From assembly GCA_937896265.1 (NCBI GenBank), contig CALBMD010000187.1, positions 1-15,817 of the forward strand: 15,817 nt of DNA, given 5' to 3'. This document shows positions 1-7,200 of this stretch, one piece after another. The notes beneath the pieces are model-generated. The model had not been told where the DNA came from, ran no database searches, and worked only from the letters and a program-made list of their open reading frames with translations. Each line of letters begins with the position of its first letter. Position 1 is the stretch's first letter. Source of the stretch: an uncultured Pseudomonadota bacterium (lineage in GTDB: Bacteria; Bdellovibrionota_B; Oligoflexia; Oligoflexales; Bog-1112). The translations under genes were made by a program, and so were the position numbers.

Positions 1-587
1 TCCCAGAGCCAGAGCGCGCGATCGACAAAGCATTCTTGATGCCAATCGAAGACGTATTCTCGATTTCGGGTCGTGGTACTGTGGTAACCGGCCGTATTGA
101 GCAAGGGATTATTAAGGTTGGTGAAGAGCTTGAAATCGTCGGTATTAAGGCAACTGTAAAAACAGTTTGTACTGGTATCGAAATGTTCCGCAAACTACTT
201 GATCAAGGTCAAGCTGGAGATAACGCTGGTCTTCTTCTTCGTGGCGTTAAGCGCGAAGATGTGCTTCGTGGTCAGGTGCTAGCAGCTCCTGGTAGCATTA
301 AGCCGCATACCAAGTTCAAGGCAAAAGTATATGTCTTGACAAAAGAAGAGGGTGGTCGCCATACTCCATTCTTCAAAGGCTACAGACCGCAGTTTTACTT
401 CCGTACAACGGATATTACAGGTGCTGTAACATTGCCAGAGAATGTCGAAATGGTTATGCCAGGTGATAACATCGATATTGATGTTGAGTTGATCAACCCG
501 ATTGCTATGGACAAAGAGCTTCGCTTCGCTATTCGCGAAGGTGGACGTACTGTCGGTGCTGGTGTAGTATCTCAGATCATTGAGTAG
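1..587 (+). CDS. tuf: Elongation factor Tu, 3' part (5' end outside window)
   Basis: EF-Tu is the GTPase that brings aminoacyl-tRNA to the ribosomal A site. Only its C-terminal half is here. The frame is open from the first base: bases 1-2 finish a codon, and residues reading PEPERAIDKAF follow, which is the end of the G domain. Domain II begins at the MPIEDVFSISGRGTVVTGR segment. Domain III includes GGRHTPFFKGYRPQFYFRTTD, and the protein ends in the typical GGRTVGAGVVSQIIE. The GTP-binding motifs lie upstream of the window. The ATG at 39 is internal, not a start. The stop is 18 nt before tRNA-Trp, so the two are probably cotranscribed and separated by processing. The identity is certain. Whether this is the only tuf copy cannot be told from the window. 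Confidence 0.98.
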   Translation, partial: PEPERAIDKAFLMPIEDVFSISGRGTVVTGRIEQGIIKVGEELEIVGIKATVKTVCTGIEMFRKLLDQGQAGDNAGLLLRGVKREDVLRGQVLAAPGSIKPHTKFKAKVYVLTKEEGGRHTPFFKGYRPQFYFRTTDITGAVTLPENVEMVMPGDNIDIDVELINPIAMDKELRFAIREGGRTVGAGVVSQIIE

Positions 588-605
588 TTTGATCGTTTGA
601 AATAT

Positions 606-678
606 AGGCGAGTAGTTCCAATGGTAGAACGACGGATTCCAAATCCGTATGCTGGGGGTTCGAATCCCTCCTTGCCTG
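606..678 (+). tRNA. trnW: tRNA-Trp, anticodon CCA
   Basis: A complete cloverleaf can be folded by hand. The 7-bp acceptor stem pairs AGGCGAG (606-612) with CTTGCCT (671-677) through one G-U pair. The D stem is GTTC/GAAC. The anticodon stem ACGGA/TCCGT carries the loop TTCCAAA, with anticodon CCA at 639-641. The T stem closes the loop TTCGAAT. A1 and discriminator G73 (678) match bacterial tRNA-Trp identity. The next bases are CAT, so the 3' CCA is not encoded and must be added after transcription. Placement between tuf and secE is common in proteobacteria. No rpmG lies between tuf and this tRNA. Confidence 0.97.
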
Positions 679-700
679 CATTTCGAAAATTTATTGCTAA

Positions 701-729
701 TAAGCAAAAGACGTCTTGCTTTTGGCTTA
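701..729 (+). other. Hairpin in the tRNA-Trp to secE spacer
   Basis: TAAGCAAAAG (701-710) pairs with CTTTT-G-GCTTA (719-729), giving ten base pairs with one bulged G and an 8-nt loop. No uridine tract follows, so it is not a standard intrinsic terminator. It lies 22 nt after the tRNA 3' end. It could be a processing or 3'-end stabilising element that separates the tRNA from the secE-nusG message. The function is inferred from position only. Confidence 0.4.
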
Positions 730-775
730 TGAAATAAGTTAGAACTTATGGCTCGCTTCAGGTTTGGGGTTGAAA

Positions 776-1156
776 ATGGGTAAAGATGATGCCACCTGGC
801 TCAATATCTGTTACGTCGCGTGTATGTTGATGGCGAGTTATGTCGCTTTCAAAGCATTCGAGACTCTCGGAGTTCAGTTTTCCTGGGCTGACCGTTACGA
901 TCAATGGTATCCGGTAGTTAGCAACATTGGGGCCCTGACCCTAGGTGCAGCCGCTGTTTTTTGGCTGCGTCGAGATGAAGAGAGAAGAAGCTATCACTTA
1001 GCTTCAATTAGTGAGATCCGCAAGGTAACTTGGCCAACATTGCCAAATACCAAGAAGATGACGCTGGTTGTAGTAGTTGTGGTGGCGATATTTGCTGTTA
1101 TTTTATCGATATTTGACATGATTTGGTCAAAAGCGTTGCAGTGGATTTTGCCGTAA
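776..1156 (+). CDS. secE: Preprotein translocase subunit SecE, three-membrane-segment type
   Basis: SecE is the essential clamp of the SecYEG channel in the inner membrane. The 126-residue product has three hydrophobic segments, at about residues 10-30, 43-65 and 96-115. The last contains a run of six valines. The conserved cytoplasmic amphipathic region carries the SecE signature SEIRKVTWPT (about 79-88) just before the third segment. This matches the E. coli-type SecE of about 127 residues, not the short single-segment form of many other bacteria. I chose the ATG at 776, which has a GGGG-containing purine-rich stretch about six bases upstream. An in-frame TTG at 764 would add four residues but has no spaced ribosome site. 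nusG follows after 40 nt, the usual partner gene. Confidence 0.95.
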   Translation: MGKDDATWLNICYVACMLMASYVAFKAFETLGVQFSWADRYDQWYPVVSNIGALTLGAAAVFWLRRDEERRSYHLASISEIRKVTWPTLPNTKKMTLVVVVVVAIFAVILSIFDMIWSKALQWILP

Positions 1157-1196
1157 GGCGGTCTAAAGCTAATTTTAAGGTGGAGTGAGTTTTCTG

Positions 1197-1871
1197 ATGC
1201 AAGCATCTGATAGCGATGAAAATGAGGCGCTAGATCAAACGACAGTCGATATTAGTGGCGAGCAAGCTGCTGTTGGTGCGTTTGATGAGACTCAATTGAC
1301 GCCTACGCAGCAGAAGGCTGTCAATGACCCACGTTTTCGCTGGTATATTGTCAATACTTATACAGGCTCTGAAGAAACTGTTAGAGCTTCGTTGCAAGAG
1401 CGAGTAGAGAGAGCTCGTCTTGAAGAAAAATTTGGCGATATCTTTGTGCCTAAGATGGTTGTAGAGAAAGTTCTAAAGAGCGGGAAAAAGAAGTACGTTG
1501 ATAAGACGACTTATCCTGGCTATGTGATTGTGCAGATGGAATTGAATGATGACACAATGGGTTGTGTTACTTCAACGCCAAAAGTGACAGGTTTTGTTGG
1601 CAATAGACGCCATCCACGGCCTATGCCTGATTCAGAAGTGTTGAGATTGCTTAGCCCAAATATGGCTATGGCAGAGACTCAGTCTGAGAGAACTGTTGCT
1701 CAATACAAAAAAGGTGACGAAGTTAAGGTTACTGATGGTCCGTTCACGAATTTTGATGGTATCGTCGATGAAGTAAGACCTGAAAAAATGAAGGTCAAGG
1801 TGCTGGTGAGTATTTTTGGAAGAGAAACGCCTGTTGAGCTGAGCTTTAGCCAAGTCAAAAAGAATACTTAA
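1197..1871 (+). CDS. nusG: Transcription termination/antitermination factor NusG with N-terminal extension
   Basis: NusG binds the RNA polymerase clamp through its NGN domain and contacts Rho or ribosomal protein S10 through its KOW domain. The 224-residue product has the NGN domain from about residue 48 (FRWYIVNTYTGSEE) to about 155, including the PGYVIVQMELND and TPKVTGFVG motifs. The KOW domain is at about 168-222 (GDEVKVTDGPFTNFDGIV). The first ~46 residues precede the domain and carry about ten Asp/Glu with almost no basic residues; the usual NusG of ~180 residues lacks them. I preferred the ATG at 1197, with GGAG at 1182-1185. An in-frame GTG at 1185 would add four residues and overlaps that purine stretch. 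The extension stays in frame with its domain, so it is not an artefact of one base. Confidence 0.96.
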   Translation: MQASDSDENEALDQTTVDISGEQAAVGAFDETQLTPTQQKAVNDPRFRWYIVNTYTGSEETVRASLQERVERARLEEKFGDIFVPKMVVEKVLKSGKKKYVDKTTYPGYVIVQMELNDDTMGCVTSTPKVTGFVGNRRHPRPMPDSEVLRLLSPNMAMAETQSERTVAQYKKGDEVKVTDGPFTNFDGIVDEVRPEKMKVKVLVSIFGRETPVELSFSQVKKNT

Positions 1872-1949
1872 AATCCACCTAAAAACGATTTCAATAAAAA
1901 TCATCGTAAGATGGCTATTTTATAGATTGATAGATTATAGGAGCAGAAA

Positions 1950-2375
1950 GTGGCCAAGAAGATAAGTGCCTTTATAAAATTGCAAATACCAGCCGGTAAA
2001 GCAAACCCAGCGCCGCCAATTGGTCCGGCTTTGGGTTCAAAAGGCGTCAATATCATGGGCTTTTGCAAGGAATTTAATGCCAGAACGCAAAAGCAGATTG
2101 GCGACATCCTGCCGACAATTATTACCGTTTATGTTGATAAATCATTCACATTTATCACAAAAACACCTCCAGCGTCACAGCTTATAAAGAAAGCCGCTGG
2201 CTTGGCATCTGGTTCAAAGACGCCAGGTACTGTAACTGCTGGTTCAGTAACCAAAGCGCAGATTAGTGAAATTGCAAAAACAAAAATGGAAGATCTTAAC
2301 GCCTATGAACTAGCTCAAGCTGAGAAGATTATCGAAGGTTCAGCTCGTAGCATGGGTATTGAGGTTAAAGCTTAA
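1950..2375 (+). CDS. rplK: 50S ribosomal protein L11
   Basis: L11 binds the GTPase-associated region of 23S rRNA and helps stimulate elongation factor GTPases and RelA. The 141-residue length matches the family. The N-terminal domain has the proline-rich ANPAPPIGPALGSKGVNIMGF stretch (about 19-38), which in the family forms the thiostrepton-facing surface. The C-terminal RNA-binding domain starts around residue 70 (KTPPASQLIKKAAG) and ends with AEKIIEGSARSMGIEV. The start is GTG at 1950, supported by TAGGAG (1938-1943) six bases upstream; no ATG fits. The 78-nt gap after nusG has only weak short hairpins and no promoter I can support. Confidence 0.98.
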   Translation: MAKKISAFIKLQIPAGKANPAPPIGPALGSKGVNIMGFCKEFNARTQKQIGDILPTIITVYVDKSFTFITKTPPASQLIKKAAGLASGSKTPGTVTAGSVTKAQISEIAKTKMEDLNAYELAQAEKIIEGSARSMGIEVKA

Positions 2376-2391
2376 TTTTTTACCAGTAGGA

Positions 2392-2415
2392 GAGAGATTC
2401 TTTAAAGAGTCTCTC
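2392..2415 (+). other. Strong hairpin between rplK and rplA
   Basis: GAGAGATTCT (2392-2401) pairs with AGAGTCTCTC (2406-2415) over ten base pairs, one a G-U, around the loop TTAA. The bases after it are GTTTGAAC, so there is no terminator T-tract. It ends 24 nt before the rplA start and leaves the rplA ribosome site free. Possible roles are RNase processing, mRNA stabilisation or a binding site for regulation of rplA. It does not obviously mimic the L1 site on 23S rRNA. Confidence 0.5.
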
Positions 2416-2439
2416 GTTTGAACTACTAAAGGAAACAGC

Positions 2440-3132
2440 ATGGCAAAAAGAGGGAAGAAGTACAAGGCGGCAGCTAAACTTGTCGACCGAACCCAGCTTT
2501 ATTCAGTGGATAAAGCCATTGAGCTGGTCAAAGCTACAAGCATTTCTAAATTTGCTGGTAGCGTCGACATTGCGGTTAATCTAGGGGTTGACCCAAGACA
2601 TGCCGATCAGAACGTGCGTGGTGCAACACCGTTGCCAAATGGTCTTGGTAAGACTGTGCGAATCGTCGTATTTGCAAAAGGCCAAAAAGCTGTTGAAGCT
2701 AGCGAAGCAGGCGTTGAGTTTGTGGGTAGCGATGATCTAGCTGAAAAAATCAGCGGTGGCTGGTTAGACTTTGATCAGGTTGTGGCAACTCCAGATATGA
2801 TGGCGACTGTCGGTAAGCTAGGTAGAGTGCTTGGTCCTAGGGGCTTAATGCCAAATCCAAAAATAGGTACAGTTACTTTTGACGTGCTAAAAGCTATTAA
2901 TGAGCTTAAAGCTGGACGTGCTGAATTTAAGGTTGATAAATCAGGTATCATTCATACTACTGTTGCGAAAACAGATATGGACAATAAAGCTATTAAGGAA
3001 AACCTTGAGGCTGTTGTCGATTCGCTCATTAAAATGAAGCCTAGCACTTCTAAAGGTACCTATCTGAAAAAGTTGTCTGTGTCTGCGACTATGGGCCCAG
3101 GCGTTCCCGTAGACGTTTCGGTTTATAGATAA
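2440..3132 (+). CDS. rplA: 50S ribosomal protein L1
   Basis: L1 forms the mobile stalk that guides deacylated tRNA out of the E site. In many bacteria it also represses its own message. The 230-residue length is normal. Conserved parts include DPRHADQNVRGATPLPNG (about 50-67), the signature GRVLGPRGLMPNPKIGTVT (about 128-146), and the KAGRAEFKVDKSGIIHTTVAK segment that closes domain I. The ATG at 2440 has AAAGGA about seven bases upstream. The gene sits 64 nt after rplK with a hairpin in the gap, and its stop is only 11 nt before rplJ, so rplA and rplJ are almost certainly translated from one message. Confidence 0.98.
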   Translation: MAKRGKKYKAAAKLVDRTQLYSVDKAIELVKATSISKFAGSVDIAVNLGVDPRHADQNVRGATPLPNGLGKTVRIVVFAKGQKAVEASEAGVEFVGSDDLAEKISGGWLDFDQVVATPDMMATVGKLGRVLGPRGLMPNPKIGTVTFDVLKAINELKAGRAEFKVDKSGIIHTTVAKTDMDNKAIKENLEAVVDSLIKMKPSTSKGTYLKKLSVSATMGPGVPVDVSVYR

Positions 3133-3143
3133 GGATAAAGGCC

Positions 3144-3665
3144 ATGGCAAAAAGTAAAGCTGTAAAAAAGGTTCTGAAAGAAGAATATCTTGGCTTGTTT
3201 GATAAAGCGCATGCCTCTATCGTTGCTGAATATCGTGGGATTAGCGCAGTTGAGCTGGCTGAACTGCGTGTTGGTCTGCGTAAAGCTGGAGCATCCTTTA
3301 AAGTAGTAAAAAATCGAGTCGCGAAAATCGCTCTTGAAACTCACGAATCAGAAAAATTAGCGGCTGAGTTAACAGGACCGATTGGTCTCGCATATATGTA
3401 CGGCGATGTTGCTGCGGGAGCGAAAGCTCTTCTTGAGTTTGAAAAAAAGCACGAGGTATTTAAAGTGCGCGGCGGTGTAATGGATGGTCGCCTGTTGTCA
3501 TACAATGACTTAAAGAGCCTGTCTGAATTGCCGAGCAAAGACGTTCTTTTGGCCAAGATTATCGGCACGCTTATATCACCACACCGTGGCTTGGTTACTG
3601 TTCTTAACGGCGTTGGGTCAAAACTGGTACGCGTTATTGGCGCGATCAAGGATCAAAAGTCGTAG
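3144..3665 (+). CDS. rplJ: 50S ribosomal protein L10
   Basis: L10 anchors the L7/L12 dimers to 23S rRNA at the stalk base. The 173-residue product has the rRNA-binding N-terminal domain, with FDKAHASIVAEYRGISAVELAELR (about 19-42) and the basic FKVVKNRVAKIAL (about 53-65). A C-terminal helical tail follows from about residue 131, where L7/L12 dimers bind in the family. The ATG at 3144 is served by AAGGA (3131-3135), which overlaps the rplA stop. In E. coli a ~150-nt leader before rplJ carries the L10 autoregulatory site; here the gap is 11 nt, so any such site would have to lie in rplA coding sequence or upstream. Confidence 0.97.
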   Translation: MAKSKAVKKVLKEEYLGLFDKAHASIVAEYRGISAVELAELRVGLRKAGASFKVVKNRVAKIALETHESEKLAAELTGPIGLAYMYGDVAAGAKALLEFEKKHEVFKVRGGVMDGRLLSYNDLKSLSELPSKDVLLAKIIGTLISPHRGLVTVLNGVGSKLVRVIGAIKDQKS

Positions 3666-3684
3666 GATTATATATCGTTTAACA

Positions 3685-3710
3685 ATCTCTCTTGCGGTGC
3701 GCAGAGAGGT
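3685..3710 (+). other. Hairpin between rplJ and rplL
   Basis: ATCTCTCT (3685-3692) pairs with AGAGAGGT (3703-3710), including one G-U. A bulged T at 3693 follows, then TGC-like inner pairing GCG (3694-3696) with CGC (3700-3702), around the loop GTG. It ends five bases before the strong rplL Shine-Dalgarno GGAGG (3716-3720). No T-tract follows. L7/L12 is needed in about fourfold excess over L10, so an element here could favour separate, high rplL translation or mRNA cleavage. That role is inferred. Confidence 0.45.
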
Positions 3711-3725
3711 CCATCGGAGGAAGTT

Positions 3726-4106
3726 ATGTCTAGTGTAACTAAAGAAGAAGTTGTAAAATTTTTGGAAAATCTAACTCTGCTTGAAGCAGCTGATTTGGTA
3801 AAGGAGCTTGAAGAAAAGTTTGGCGTTAGCGCTTCTGCTCCAGTTGCTATGATGGCTGTTGCTGGTGGTGCTGCCGCTGCTGCTGAAGAAGAAAAAACTG
3901 AGTTCACCGTAGTCTTGAAAGATGTTGGCGACAAAAAGATCAACGTCATTAAAGAAGTACGTGCTATTACCGGCCTTGGCTTGAAAGAAGCTAAGGATCT
4001 AGTAGAAGCTGCACCAAAAGATCTTAAAGAAGGCGTTAGCAAAGAAGAAGCCGCTAAAATGAAGGATCTTTTGGAAAAAGCTGGTGCTAAAGTTGAGATA
4101 AAATAG
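3726..4106 (+). CDS. rplL: 50S ribosomal protein L7/L12
   Basis: L7/L12 is the multicopy stalk protein that recruits elongation factors and triggers their GTPases. The 126-residue protein has the N-terminal dimerisation helices (about 1-33), an Ala-rich flexible hinge (about 34-56, with a run of alanines at 49-53), and the conserved globular domain (about 57-126) with KTEFTVVL and VIKEVRAITGLGLKEAKDLVEAAP. The ribosome site GGAGG (3716-3720) lies five bases from the ATG and is the strongest in the window, fitting a protein made in excess. Two tandem hairpins follow the gene before rpoB. Confidence 0.98.
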   Translation: MSSVTKEEVVKFLENLTLLEAADLVKELEEKFGVSASAPVAMMAVAGGAAAAAEEEKTEFTVVLKDVGDKKINVIKEVRAITGLGLKEAKDLVEAAPKDLKEGVSKEEAAKMKDLLEKAGAKVEIK

Positions 4107-4137
4107 CATATTATGCTTAAGCTCAAGTCTTGAAAAA

Positions 4138-4170
4138 GCCTGGTGTTCGCGCCGGGCCGTTTTTGGTTTT
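4138..4170 (+). terminator. Attenuator or intrinsic terminator after rplL
   Basis: GCCTGGTG (4138-4145) pairs with CGCCGGGC (4150-4157) over eight base pairs, two of them G-U, closed by a TTCG tetraloop. An A5 tract (4133-4137) precedes the stem, and CG-T5-GG-T4 follows (4158-4170). This is a textbook terminator shape between rplL and rpoB. E. coli has a partial terminator at the equivalent place that lowers rpoBC relative to rplJL. The two bases before the T run and the need to express rpoB suggest partial, not full, termination. Confidence 0.75.
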
Positions 4171-4174
4171 AGAT

Positions 4175-4198
4175 GTCCCAGCGCAAAAGCGCTGGGAC
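4175..4198 (+). other. Second, perfect GC-rich hairpin upstream of rpoB
   Basis: GTCCCAGCGC (4175-4184) pairs perfectly with GCGCTGGGAC (4189-4198) around the loop AAAA. Only TTTAAATT follows, a poor T-tract. It begins five bases after the first terminator ends and finishes 22 nt before the rpoB ribosome site. It could be a back-up attenuator, an RNase III-type cleavage structure as in the E. coli rplL-rpoB gap, or a 5' stabiliser of the rpoBC message. Confidence 0.65.
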
Positions 4199-4220
4199 TT
4201 TAAATTGACCGGATTTTAAT

Positions 4221-4225
4221 CGGAG
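4221..4225 (+). promoter_or_regulatory. Ribosome binding site that decides the rpoB start
   Basis: CGGAG lies five bases before the ATG at 4231. The in-frame GTG at 4225 overlaps this site and so is very unlikely to be the start. The ATG start gives MTSLGASFVRP as the N terminus. Confidence 0.8.
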
Positions 4226-4230
4226 TGAAT

Positions 4231-7200
4231 ATGACGTCTCTTGGCGCCTCTTTTGTAAGACCGCGTAAAAACTACCAAAAAGTAGCACCGTGCATAGATT
4301 ATCCTTATCTAATTGAAGTTCAAAAGAATAGCTACGGTCAATTTTTACAACATGACGTCGAGGCGGATAAGAGGAAGGCCGTAGGACTGCAAGCAGTCTT
4401 TAACTCCGTGTTTCCTATCTCCGATTTTTCTGAAACGGCATCGGTGGAGTTTGTTAGCTACTCCTTCGAACAGCCTAAATATAATGTAGGTGAATGCCGT
4501 TTACGTGGCATGAGCTATGCTGCTCCGCTTAAGGTAGTCATTCGACTAGTAGTCTGGGACGTCGATAAAGAAGCAAATACTAAAACAATCCGAGACGTCA
4601 AAGAGCAAGAAGTTTATTTCGGTGAAATCCCACTGATGACTTCAAGTGGTACTTTTATTATTAACGGTACGGAGCGCGTAGTTGTATCGCAGCTCCACCG
4701 ATCATCTGGGGTCTTTTTTGACCACGATAAAGGCAAAAATAGTAGCTCTGGTAAGCTACTCTATACCGCTAGAATTATTCCTTATCGCGGTAGTTGGTTA
4801 GATTTTGAGTTTGATGGTAAAGACATTCTTTTTGTTCGTATTGACCGTCGTCGCAAAATGCACGTTACAGTATTGCTCAAGGCTTTGGGCTATACCGCCG
4901 AGCAATTGCTAGAGCGATTCTATCAAAAAGAAGAGATCAATTATGCCGATGGCAAGTATCGCATTGCTCTTAATTTTGAGCAATTACGTGGGCAACGGGC
5001 AACAGCAGACATTGTTGACGATAAAACAGGCCGTGTTTTTGTAAAGAAGAACCGTCGTATCTCCGTTGGCGCTATCCGTCAGATGGAGACAGCAGGCTTG
5101 ACAGATCAGCCTCTTGCTAAAGAAGATTTAGCTGGCAAGGTGTTTGCTAGCAACGTCTATGATAAAGATGGTGAGTTGATGTTTAGCATCAACACTGAAA
5201 TTGATGAAGCTATGGTTGAAAAGCTTAAAGAAGCTAAGATCAATCGTTTCGAAACTCTTTTCATCGATAACACCAACGTTGATTTCTCCTTTAGACAGAC
5301 GCTTCTTGGTGACAAAGTAAGCACTCGTGAAGAGGCAATTCTCGAAATATACAAAAGACTTCGTCCGGGCGATCCTCCTTCTTTGGAGCCTGCAGAGACG
5401 CTGTTTAATAATCTATTCTTTAATCCAGATCGTTATGATTTGAGCGCTGTAGGTCGTTTAAAACTCAATGAACGTCTTGAATTGAACGAGCCGATTGAGC
5501 AACGTACATTAACCAATGATGATATTCTTAAGACAGTAGCTTATTTGCTTAAGCTTAAGACAGGTCAAGGTGAGATTGACGATATTGATCATTTGGGTAA
5601 TCGTCGTGTTCGTGCTGTTGGTGAACTCTTAGAAAACCAATACCGTATTGGTCTTCTTCGTATCGAGCGCGCTATTCGTGAGCGCTTGCAGTTGCAGGAT
5701 GCAGAAACTTTGCTTCCTCATGATTTTATTAATAACAAACCGGCTTCTGCGGTAGTTAAAGAGTTTTTTGGCTCATCTCAGCTAAGTCAGTTTATGGATC
5801 AAACAAACCCATTGTCGGAAGTGACCCATAAGCGTCGCTTATCCGCTTTAGGGCCAGGCGGTTTAAGCCGTGAGCGTGCGGGTTTTGAAGTCCGTGACGT
5901 GCATCCGACTCACTACGGTCGAATCTGTCCGGTAGAAACACCTGAAGGTCCAAACATTGGTCTTATTTCTTCTTTAGCTTCTTTTGCTCGCGTCAATGAG
6001 TTTGGTTTTATTGAAACGCCATATCAGTCTATTGATGAGAAGGGTGTTCGTTACTATACCGCTTCTGAAGAGCATCAAGACCATGTGATTGCGCAAGCTA
6101 TACGTGAAGGTCTCTTTAAGAAAGAAGACTACGTTGGAGCTCGTCGCCGCGGCGAAAGTGAAATCGTTCGTGGTGAAGAAGCTGATCTTATGGACGTAGC
6201 AACAACTCAGCTTGTGTCTGTTGCTGCCAATTTGATCCCATTCTTGCAGAATGATGATGCTAACCGTGCGCTCATGGGTTCAAACATGATGCGTCAAGCT
6301 GTGCCTCTTCTGCAAAGTAGAGCACCTCTTGTTGGTACTGGCATGGAGCGCATTGTTGCTCGCGATTCCGGTGCTTCAGTTGTGACGAAAAGAGAGGGTG
6401 AAGTAGTAAGCGTTGATTCCGAAAGAATCGTTGTCAAGGTCTCAGATGAAGGTCATGAAACCTTAACAGAGGTCGGTGCTGACGTTGATATTTACAACCT
6501 GAAGAAATATAGACGTTCTAACCTTGATACTTGCATTAACCAAAAACCAATCGTTAAGGTAGGTGAGCGAGTACATGTTGGTGATGTTATTGCTGATGGT
6601 TTTGCTACCGAGTTAGGCGAATTGGCTTTGGGTCAAAACGTTACTGTCGCCTTTATGCCTTGGAATGGCTATAACTTCGAAGATTCAATCTTGATTTCTG
6701 AACGTGTAGTGAAAGAAGATCTTTTCACTTCTGTTCATATTCAAGAGTTTGAATGTATTTCTAGAGATACCAAGTTAGGTCAAGAAGAGATCACCGCTGA
6801 TATCCCTAATATTGGTGATGAGGCGTTGGCTAATATCGATGACGCTGGGATTATTCGTATTGGCGCGGAAGTAGAGCCAGGAGATATCTTAGTTGGTAAA
6901 ATTACGCCAAAAGGTGAGACTCAGTTAACTCCTGAAGAGAAGCTTCTAAGGGCTATTTTTGGCGAGAAAGCTGGTGACGTTCGCGATACTTCATTGCGTG
7001 TACCACCTGGTGTTGCTGGAACTGTTATTGGGTGTAAAGTATTTGCGCGTGAAGGTGCAGATAAAGATATTCGCAGCCAGCTGATTAAAGATGAAGAGGC
7101 GGCAAAACTACGCAAAGACGAAACCGATCGTATTTCAATTATTAAGAAGTCAGCACTTCGCAAGATTATTAAAATCAGTGAAGGTACAAAAGTAGCTGCT

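Noticed and set aside
279..707. Minus-strand frame of 142 codons
   Set aside because: It runs antisense through tuf and across tRNA-Trp, and its product resembles no family I know. It is a shadow of real genes.
764..775. TTG start for secE
   Set aside because: It would add four residues with no spaced ribosome site; the ATG at 776 fits the family better.
1885..1907. Hairpin in the nusG-rplK gap as an L1 control site
   Set aside because: Only alternative 5-bp A+T-rich stems can be drawn, with no likeness to the L1 site on 23S rRNA that I can support.
3668..4126. Minus-strand frame of 152 codons opposite rplL
   Set aside because: It arises from the skewed codon use of rplL (Ala/Glu/Lys rich) and gives a low-complexity Ser/Ala product.
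4205..4233. TTGACC and TTTAAT as a promoter directly before rpoB
   Set aside because: TTGACC has no -10 at correct spacing, and TTTAAT (4215-4220) has only a weak -35 inside the second hairpin. A start from it would fall at the rpoB ribosome site.
5761..5850. Possible rifampicin-resistance substitutions in rpoB
   Set aside because: D523, H533 and S538 are all the sensitive residues; nothing here suggests resistance.
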